DNA of 19,136 nucleotides, taken from NCBI GenBank assembly GCA_005800965.1, contig SYEA01000141.1, positions 1 to 19,136 on the forward strand, in the 5' to 3' direction. The notes beneath the pieces are model-generated. The model did not search any database. It was not told where the DNA came from and was given only the letters and a program-made list of their open reading frames with translations. How positions within the stretch are numbered: the first letter of the stretch is position 1; each line of letters opens with the position of its first letter. Position numbers and translations under genes: made by a program. Of this stretch, positions 7,087 through 12,320 are shown one piece after another. This stretch comes from Actinomycetota bacterium (GTDB lineage: Bacteria > Actinomycetota > Acidimicrobiia > Acidimicrobiales > Ilumatobacteraceae).

Positions 7087-8019
7087 ATGCTCGTTATTCA
7101 GCGCCCAAGTGTTTCAGCAATCAGTGAGGCCACCGACAACCGTCAAAAGTTTTCGGTCTCACCACTCGAGCCAGGGCTCGGCCACACCATCGGCAACTCG
7201 CTGCGTCGTATGTTGCTTTCTTCCATTCCAGGTGCAGCAGTAACTTCTGTGAAGTTTGACAAGGCCCTGCATGAGTTCACCACCATCGACGGCATCACCG
7301 AAGACGTCACTGAGATCATCCTCAACCTGAAAGACATCGTCGTGAAGAGCGATGTTGACGACGTCGTGTCGGTGCAGGTCGATGTAAACGGCCCAATCGA
7401 GCTCACCGCTGGCGACATCTCGTTGCCGGCAGGGGTGGAATTCATCAACGGCAAGCAGCACATCGCCACTTTGTCAGCCAAGGGCCACCTCTCGGTGGTG
7501 CTCACCATTGAGCGCGGCAAGGGTTACGTCGGCAGCGATCGCGACTCTGGTCGCAAGACCATCGGCGTGATTCCTGTCGATGCGCTTTTCTCGCCGGTTC
7601 GCCGCGTGACTTTCGAAGTTGAGCCAACTCGCGTCGCGCAGTCAACGAACTTCGACAACCTCATTCTCGACGTCGAAACCGACGGGTCGATTACGCCATC
7701 TGAAGCACTGGCATCTGCCGGTGCCACGTTGCGCAACTTGCTCGACCTCGTGGCATCGCTCAGCGATGCGCCGGTGGCCATCGAGCTCGGTGAGTCAACA
7801 TTCAGTGGTTCGGGTTCACCAGAACTCGATATGCCAATCGAAGACTTGTTGCTCTCACAGCGCCCACACAACTGCTTGAAGCGTGCCCAGGTCAACACCA
7901 TTGGTGACCTCGTGACTCGTTCAGAAGAAGAGTTGATGGGTCTGCCAAACTTTGGCGCCCAGAGCATCAACGAAGTGAAGGCCAAGCTCGACGAGCGAGG
8001 GCTCGCACTGCGCGTCTAA
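7087..8019 (+). CDS. rpoA: DNA-directed RNA polymerase subunit alpha
   Basis: A 310-residue alpha subunit that nucleates polymerase assembly and contacts promoters and regulators. The N-terminal dimerisation domain has EPGLGHTIGNSLRRMLLSS (28-46). The C-terminal domain (about 250-310) has the UP-element and activator-binding helix-hairpin motifs around RPHNCLKRAQVNTIGDL and LPNFGAQSINEVKAKL. The frame extends upstream into rpsD (from 6916), but the ATG at 7087 is supported by the strong AGGAG at 7074-7078 and by family alignment (MLVIQRP). The gap to rpsD is 28 nt. Its stop codon lies in the loop of a perfect-looking hairpin (see 8008-8026). Confidence 0.97.
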   Translation: MLVIQRPSVSAISEATDNRQKFSVSPLEPGLGHTIGNSLRRMLLSSIPGAAVTSVKFDKALHEFTTIDGITEDVTEIILNLKDIVVKSDVDDVVSVQVDVNGPIELTAGDISLPAGVEFINGKQHIATLSAKGHLSVVLTIERGKGYVGSDRDSGRKTIGVIPVDALFSPVRRVTFEVEPTRVAQSTNFDNLILDVETDGSITPSEALASAGATLRNLLDLVASLSDAPVAIELGESTFSGSGSPELDMPIEDLLLSQRPHNCLKRAQVNTIGDLVTRSEEELMGLPNFGAQSINEVKAKLDERGLALRV

Positions 8020-8026
8020 CGCGTAG
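8008..8026 (+). other. Hairpin spanning the rpoA stop codon
   Basis: The arms at 8008-8015 (CTGCGCGT) and 8019-8026 (ACGCGTAG) pair over 8 positions with one G-U, leaving a 3-nt loop. The rpoA TAA occupies loop and arm. There is no T-run after it, so it is not a classical intrinsic terminator. It could slow ribosomes, mark an RNA processing site, or reduce read-through into rplQ. Function is inferred only from the symmetry. Confidence 0.4.
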
Positions 8027-8050
8027 CCGACACGAAGGGAACCAAGAACG

Positions 8051-8419
8051 ATGCCACAACCACGCCGTAGTAAAAAGTTTGGTGGCTCAGCCGCCCATCA
8101 ACGGTTGATGCTTGCCAACTTGGCAGCGTCGCTGTTTGCTGCCGAGGGCATCGAAACCACCGAGGCCAAGGCCAAGGCCTTGCGTCCGATCGCCGAGCGT
8201 CTCATCTCGAAGGCCAAAAAAGCCCAGACGGGTGACGCAGCAGCGCTGCACAAGATCCGCCAAATTCAGGCGTATCTCAACGACAAAGAAATGACCAACA
8301 AACTCGTGAAGAACGTTGCCCCTCGCTATATGGAGCGCAACGGTGGTTGCGTGCGCATCTTGAAACTTGGCGAGCGCAACGGTGACCGTGCCCCAATGGC
8401 GCGCATCGAACTCGTCTAA
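8051..8419 (+). CDS. rplQ: 50S ribosomal protein L17 (bL17)
   Basis: A 122-residue bL17, located near the peptide exit tunnel. Recognised by AHQRLMLANLAASLF, the ETTEAKAKALRPIAE segment and the KLGERNGDRAPMARIELV ending. The usual start MRHRxxGRKL is here the variant MPQPRRSKKFGGSAAHQ, as in actinobacterial proteins (MPxPxKGPRLGGSxAHE). AAGGGA at 8035-8040 is the ribosome-binding site. It closes the alpha-type operon, 23 nt before truA. Confidence 0.96.
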   Translation: MPQPRRSKKFGGSAAHQRLMLANLAASLFAAEGIETTEAKAKALRPIAERLISKAKKAQTGDAAALHKIRQIQAYLNDKEMTNKLVKNVAPRYMERNGGCVRILKLGERNGDRAPMARIELV

Positions 8420-8429
8420 GTACCGGTAC
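8420..8429. other. Perfect 10-bp palindrome GTACCGGTAC after rplQ
   Basis: The sequence GTACCGGTAC reads the same on both strands and starts one base after the rplQ stop, in the 23-nt gap before truA. It has no loop, so a protein-binding dyad is more plausible than a hairpin; chance is also possible. No partner site was found nearby. Confidence 0.3.
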
Positions 8430-8442
8430 AACACGGTTCGCC

Positions 8443-9228
8443 ATGAGCGCTGCCACGCAGCGCACCGCTCGGTTGGTCATTGCCTACGACGGCAGCGCCT
8501 TCCACGGGTTTGCTCCCAACCCTGATGTATCGACGGTCGACGGCGCGTTGACTAAGGCACTCGAAACGATCACGCAAACCAAAGTGCAGTTGGTGGCCGC
8601 CGGTCGCACAGACACAGGTGTGCATGCGCGCGGCCAAGTGGTGAGTGTGATGTTGCCGAGTCGCACGAAGATCGATGGGCTTGCCAAAAAGATCAACTCG
8701 TTGTGTGGGCCACAAATTGCAGTGCGCGATGCACAGTGGGTCGATGCCTCGTTTCATGCGCGGTTCTCGGCAATCTGGCGCCACTATCGATACACGATTC
8801 TCAATACGCCGGCACCAGACCCGTTCTCGGCGACGACCGCATGGCACGTGTATCAGCCGTTGCAGATTCGACCGATGCAGTTGGCAAGTGACGCGGTGAT
8901 GGGCGAGCGCGATTTCTCGGCTTTTTGTCGCAAGCCCAGCCCCGACGACGCCGACGACAAGCGCCAGGTGACCATGGTTCGGTTCGTCATGCAAGCCGCC
9001 TGGAAGCGTCTCGACGATCACGTCACTTTTGACGTGCGCGCCAATGCCTTTTGTCATCAGATGGTGCGTTCGTTGGTGGGAACTTTTGTTGACATCGGGT
9101 TGGGCCGTCGCCCACCGAGTGACATGATGGCGCTCATTCGTTCGGGCAGTCGTGAGGATGCGTCGCAACTAGCGCCACCACATGGCTTGTGTTTGTGGGA
9201 AGTCGGTTATCCGACAACGAGCGAGTAG
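8443..9228 (+). CDS. truA: tRNA pseudouridine(38-40) synthase TruA
   Basis: A 261-residue TruA, which isomerises uridines 38-40 in the anticodon arm of tRNAs. The catalytic aspartate is D57 in AAGRTDTGVHARGQV. Other family features are LVIAYDGSAFHGF near the N-terminus, SFHARFSAIWRHYRYTI, RDFSAFCRK and the C-terminal NAFCHQMVRSLVGT. Length is normal. The linkage after rplQ is common in bacteria. The GTG of the following glycosyltransferase gene is 6 nt beyond its stop, so they are probably co-transcribed. Confidence 0.95.
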   Translation: MSAATQRTARLVIAYDGSAFHGFAPNPDVSTVDGALTKALETITQTKVQLVAAGRTDTGVHARGQVVSVMLPSRTKIDGLAKKINSLCGPQIAVRDAQWVDASFHARFSAIWRHYRYTILNTPAPDPFSATTAWHVYQPLQIRPMQLASDAVMGERDFSAFCRKPSPDDADDKRQVTMVRFVMQAAWKRLDDHVTFDVRANAFCHQMVRSLVGTFVDIGLGRRPPSDMMALIRSGSREDASQLAPPHGLCLWEVGYPTTSE

Positions 9229-9234
9229 CAACCT

Positions 9235-9918
9235 GTGGTTGATGATGCGCGCCCGCCAAAAAACTTGAGCCTGGTTTCGGTCGTGGTGCCCACGTACAAC
9301 CGAGCGCAGTTGTTTCCGCGAGCACTGCAGTCGGCAGTGAGCCAAACCCATGCGTCGCTGGAGATCATCGTGGTGGATGACGGCTCGACCGACTCGACGC
9401 GGGAGGTGGTCAGCCGTATTGCTGCAGTCGATGCACGCGTGCGTTACGTGTATCAGGCCAATCAGGGTTTGGCGGGTGCACGCAACACCGGCATTGCCAC
9501 CGCGCAAGGTGACTACGTAACGTTTTTGGATTCAGACGACGAGTTTTGTGCCGACCATGTTGCACTACGTGCCGAGCACCTAGATGAGCACCCCGCAACG
9601 ATGATGGTGCATGGCGGCCTTGAGGTGGTCAACGGCAGCTGGATGGTGCCCGACTATTACCGGCCAGGCGAACTGGTCGATGTGCGTGAATGTGCTGTTG
9701 GCGCGACGTTCTTTTTTCGTCGGTTGATCGTGGCCACGGTAGGGGGGTTCGTGCACCGCGCCTATGGTGAAGACACCGAGTTTTTTGAGCGGGCCACGGC
9801 ACGGGTGGTGGTGGCCCGGGTGCCATGGCCGACGTACCGCTATTACCGCGATACGCCCGACAGCATCGTGACCAAAGAGCTCGGCACCGCCACAGGTGGG
9901 AATCCGCCAGGGCAGTAA
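9235..9918 (+). CDS. Family 2 glycosyltransferase (GT-A fold), substrate unknown
   Basis: A 227-residue protein with the GT2 hallmarks: SVVVPTYNRA (15-24), the nucleotide-binding VVDDGSTD (46-53), GLAGARNTGIATAQGDYVTFLDSDDE with the metal-binding DxD-type site (99-102), and a late acidic motif YGEDTEFFERA (177-187) consistent with the catalytic base. No membrane segment or signal peptide is seen, so it probably acts on the cytoplasmic face. It starts at GTG; no strong ribosome-binding site is visible. Donor and acceptor cannot be predicted. Its position between truA and rplM, among ribosomal genes, is unusual. It may decorate a cell-surface polymer, but nothing else in the window supports a particular pathway. 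Confidence 0.88.
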   Translation: MVDDARPPKNLSLVSVVVPTYNRAQLFPRALQSAVSQTHASLEIIVVDDGSTDSTREVVSRIAAVDARVRYVYQANQGLAGARNTGIATAQGDYVTFLDSDDEFCADHVALRAEHLDEHPATMMVHGGLEVVNGSWMVPDYYRPGELVDVRECAVGATFFFRRLIVATVGGFVHRAYGEDTEFFERATARVVVARVPWPTYRYYRDTPDSIVTKELGTATGGNPPGQ

Positions 9919-9940
9919 TCGGCACGTGTTCGGCACGTGT
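9919..9940 (+). repeat. Tandem 11-nt repeat with two CACGTG palindromes upstream of rplM
   Basis: TCGGCACGTGT occurs twice in tandem (9919-9929 and 9930-9940) directly after the glycosyltransferase stop. Each copy contains the palindrome CACGTG (9923-9928 and 9934-9939). Their centres are 11 bp apart, about one helical turn, so a dimeric regulator could bind both on one DNA face. It precedes a hairpin and a possible -10 box, which suggests a control region for rplM-rpsI. The regulator is unknown. Confidence 0.5.
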
Positions 9941-9941
9941 G

Positions 9942-9960
9942 ACGGGCGCAAAATGCCCGT
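9942..9960 (+). terminator. Hairpin in the spacer before rplM (possible terminator or leader element)
   Basis: ACGGGC (9942-9947) and GCCCGT (9955-9960) pair perfectly over 6 bp around the 7-nt loop GCAAAAT. The following bases (ATCCTTC) are not a T-run, so termination would be of the weak type without a U-tail. It could end the truA/glycosyltransferase transcript or belong to an rplM leader. Confidence 0.35.
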
Positions 9961-9965
9961 ATCCT
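9960..9965 (+). promoter_or_regulatory. Possible -10 box upstream of rplM
   Basis: TATCCT matches the TANNNT core of the housekeeping -10 element. A partial -35 match GTGACG (9939-9944) lies 15 bp upstream, shorter than ideal. It would give a transcript with a leader of roughly 60 nt before rplM. Weak support, mostly from the location in the largest intergenic spacer of the window. Confidence 0.25.
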
Positions 9966-10024
9966 TCAATGCTCGGGTGTGTGCCGCCACCGAGGTGCGC
10001 TCGCCAGATCGAAAGGCCATAGAC

Positions 10025-10471
10025 ATGCGAACATTTTCAGCAAAGCCAAGTGACGTGCAACGCTCCTGGCATGTGATTGATGCTGAAGGTCTCGTGCTCG
10101 GCCGCATGTGCACGCAGGTCGCTGTGTTGCTGCGGGGCAAGCACAAGCCAACTTTCACCCCCAGCCTCGACACCGGTGACCATGTCATCATCATCAATGC
10201 ATCCAAGGTGGTCATGACGAGTGGTAAGGCCGACGACAAGATCGTGGCTCGCCACAGCGGTTACCCCGGTGGTATTCGCGTCGAGTCGTATGCCCAGTTT
10301 CTTGACCGCAAGCCGGCTGACGCAATCACGCGCACGGTGCACGGCATGTTGCCCAAGGGCCGCCTGGGTCGTGCGATGATCAAGAAGTTGCAGGTGTACG
10401 GCGGTGCCGAGCACCCACACGTCGCCCAACAGCCCAAGCCCGTCGACATGAGCGACGCCAAGGCGCGCTAA
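10025..10471 (+). CDS. rplM: 50S ribosomal protein L13 (uL13)
   Basis: A 148-residue uL13, an early-assembling large-subunit protein. It begins MRTFSAKPSDVQRSWHVIDA, with the core GRMCTQVAVLLRGKHKPTFTP, GDHVIIINASKVV, HSGYPGGIR and the signature MLPKGRLGRAMIKKLQVYGG. The frame is open back to 9896, but family alignment and the AAAGG ribosome-binding site (GAAAGG, 10011-10016) place the start at ATG 10025. It leads the conserved rplM-rpsI pair; 46 nt separate the two genes. Confidence 0.96.
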   Translation: MRTFSAKPSDVQRSWHVIDAEGLVLGRMCTQVAVLLRGKHKPTFTPSLDTGDHVIIINASKVVMTSGKADDKIVARHSGYPGGIRVESYAQFLDRKPADAITRTVHGMLPKGRLGRAMIKKLQVYGGAEHPHVAQQPKPVDMSDAKAR

Positions 10472-10517
10472 GTCGCACCACAGTCAACGAACATCGCACG
10501 AGAGGAAACACTTCACC

Positions 10518-10913
10518 ATGGGCTCCAAGCCACTCACCCAAACCACCGGCCGTCGCAAGAGCGCAGTCTCGCGTGTTCGTCTGCGTCCTGGCTCGGGCAA
10601 AGTGACCGTCAACGGTCGCACATTCGCTGAATATTTCCCTACTGCAATTCACCGCAACAATGCCACCGAGGCTTTGCGCATCACCGAACAACTGCAGGCC
10701 TATGACGTTGATGTCGACATCGTCGGTGGTGGCATCTCTGGTCAGTCTGGTGCGATGCGTTTGGCAGTGGCTCGTTCGCTCGTTGAGCTCGACCCAGATT
10801 GCCGTCCGGCGTTGAAGCGTGCTGGATTGCTGGCTCGTGACTCGCGCAAGAAGGAAAGCAAGAAGTACGGCCTGAAAAAAGCCCGCAAGGCACCGCAGTA
10901 CACCAAGCGATAA
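10518..10913 (+). CDS. rpsI: 30S ribosomal protein S9 (uS9)
   Basis: A 131-residue uS9, whose C-terminal tail touches P-site tRNA. Features are TTGRRKSAVSRVRLRPGSGK, VNGRTFAEYFP, GGGISGQSGAMRLAVARSL and the characteristic basic end KKARKAPQYTKR (usually QYSKR). The ribosome-binding site is GAGGA at 10502-10506. A small hairpin follows 10 nt after the stop, before glmM. Confidence 0.97.
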   Translation: MGSKPLTQTTGRRKSAVSRVRLRPGSGKVTVNGRTFAEYFPTAIHRNNATEALRITEQLQAYDVDVDIVGGGISGQSGAMRLAVARSLVELDPDCRPALKRAGLLARDSRKKESKKYGLKKARKAPQYTKR

Positions 10914-10923
10914 TTTCGCGGCT

Positions 10924-10939
10924 CGGCATCACGATGCCG
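10924..10939 (+). terminator. Small hairpin between rpsI and glmM
   Basis: CGGCAT (10924-10929) and ATGCCG (10934-10939) form a perfect 6-bp stem with the 4-nt loop CACG. Only two T residues follow. It sits where transcription changes from ribosomal to cell-wall genes, so it may be a weak terminator or attenuator. The 84-nt gap holds nothing else clear. Confidence 0.35.
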
Positions 10940-10997
10940 TTCAGCAGTGTGTGGTGCTCCATGTTGGGCCCCTGCGACGGGCAAGATGGTCATTGAC

Positions 10998-12311
10998 ATG
11001 TTGCAGTTTGGAACCGATGGCGTGCGCGGTCGCGTAGGTGTAGACCTGCACGATGCCGATGTAGCACGGCTCGGGGTGGCAGTTGCCCGTGAATGGCCGG
11101 GCACCCAAATAGTGATTGGTCACGACGGTCGCGAAAGTGGTGCGGCCTGGTTGGCTGCGTTTGCCAGTGGTGTCGCCACGCAAGGCAATGTGGTGGTGAA
11201 TGCCGGTGTGGTGCCCACGCCCGCACTTGCCTTGGCGGCACGCGACAATGCCTGTGTCGCGGTGGCGATTACGGCTTCGCACAATCTTTGGCACGACAAC
11301 GGGGTCAAAGTGTTTGCCCCGGGTGGACGAAAGTTGTCCGACGACCAGCAGCGTCGCATCGAGTTGCTGTGGCAGTCGAGTGAATTGGTGTCAACTCTTG
11401 AGCCGGTTGGTGTCAATGCGATATCACCACACGTTGCACAGGGTTATGTGGCAGCCCTCACCCGCGGCTTGAGCCTCGCCAGTTTTGGCAGCCGTGAAGT
11501 TTTGATTGATTGCGCCAACGGTGCCACCAGTACGGTGGCGTCGTCGGTGATGCAAGCACTGCAGATTCGTGCCGATATTCGTCATGCCGAGCCCAGCGGG
11601 CGCAACATCAACGACGGCTGTGGTGCCACTCATCCCCAAATGCTGAGTGCCGAGTGTGCCCAACGTGGTGTGATTGGCATTGCCTTCGACGGCGATGGCG
11701 ACCGCTTGATCGCTGTTGATGAACAAGGCAACGTTGTTGACGGCGATTGCCTGATTGCTCTCACAGCGGTGGATTTGCTGGAGCGTGGTGTGTTGACCCA
11801 CAACACGGTGGTGGTCACGAGCATGACCAACCTTGGCTTTCACCGCGCGATGAGTGCGCGCAACATCACAGTGGTGACCACCGATGTGGGCGACCGCGCC
11901 GTGCTGGTGGCGATGGAGGCCGGTGGCTATGTGCTGGGTGGCGAACAAAGTGGGCATCTCATCCACGCACTGCATGCCACCACGGGCGACGGTATGTTGT
12001 CGGCACTCCTGCTGTTGGACATAGTGCGTCGTAGTGGCCGCTCGCTCTCTGACTTGGCAAGTGCCGCAATGCAACGTTTGCCGCAGGTATTGCGCAACGT
12101 ACGAGTGAATGCGAAGCCTTCCAACATCGAGTTGTTGTTGGCTGACGAACTACAGCGTGAGCGAGCGTTACTTGGCAACGATGGTCGCATCGTGTTGCGC
12201 ACCTCGGGCACCGAACCAGTGGTGCGCATCATGGTGGAAGCCGTGTCGGCAGCCCTCGCTGACGAAGTAACCACGCGACTTGAACAAGTCGTGCGCTCGC
12301 GCACTAGGTAG
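10998..12311 (+). CDS. glmM: Phosphoglucosamine mutase GlmM
   Basis: A 437-residue alpha-D-phosphohexomutase that interconverts glucosamine-6-P and glucosamine-1-P for UDP-GlcNAc and peptidoglycan synthesis. Four signature sites are visible: the start FGTDGVRGRV, the phosphoserine loop ITASHNLWHDNG with S94, the magnesium site DGDGDR (231-236), the sugar loop GGEQSGH (314-320) and the phosphate-binding RTSGTEP (401-407). An odd point is Leu97 in place of the near-invariant Pro of ASHNP. The start chosen (MLQFGTDG) gives the usual 3-4 residues before FGTDG; ATG at 10986 is a possible alternative, and no strong ribosome-binding site favours either. Gene neighbours rpsI and the GlmS-like gene agree with the assignment. 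Confidence 0.93.
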   Translation: MLQFGTDGVRGRVGVDLHDADVARLGVAVAREWPGTQIVIGHDGRESGAAWLAAFASGVATQGNVVVNAGVVPTPALALAARDNACVAVAITASHNLWHDNGVKVFAPGGRKLSDDQQRRIELLWQSSELVSTLEPVGVNAISPHVAQGYVAALTRGLSLASFGSREVLIDCANGATSTVASSVMQALQIRADIRHAEPSGRNINDGCGATHPQMLSAECAQRGVIGIAFDGDGDRLIAVDEQGNVVDGDCLIALTAVDLLERGVLTHNTVVVTSMTNLGFHRAMSARNITVVTTDVGDRAVLVAMEAGGYVLGGEQSGHLIHALHATTGDGMLSALLLLDIVRRSGRSLSDLASAAMQRLPQVLRNVRVNAKPSNIELLLADELQRERALLGNDGRIVLRTSGTEPVVRIMVEAVSAALADEVTTRLEQVVRSRTR

Positions 12312-12314
12312 AAT
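12309..12314 (+). promoter_or_regulatory. Candidate -10 box for a leaderless glmS-like transcript
   Basis: TAGAAT matches the TATAAT consensus at five of six positions and overlaps the glmM stop codon. Six bases separate it from the ATG at 12321, so transcription would begin at or next to the A of the start codon. This is the geometry of leaderless mRNAs, which are common in actinobacteria. No convincing -35 at 17 bp spacing (a TTGAAC lies 23 bp upstream, too far). The lack of a proper Shine-Dalgarno site before this gene agrees with the idea. Confidence 0.4.
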
Positions 12315-12320
12315 TGGGGT

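Noticed and set aside
8416..9168. 250-codon minus-strand frame opposite truA
   Set aside because: truA motifs are complete on the plus strand, and the antisense frame lacks any recognisable motif.
9896..10024. Extended start of rplM covering the intergenic region
   Set aside because: The added residues do not match uL13 and would overlap the glycosyltransferase end; MRTFSAKP is the normal start.
10911..10916. TAATTT as a -10 box for glmM
   Set aside because: It includes the rpsI stop codon, no -35 is visible, and any transcript would have a long leader through a hairpin. Support is too weak for a feature.
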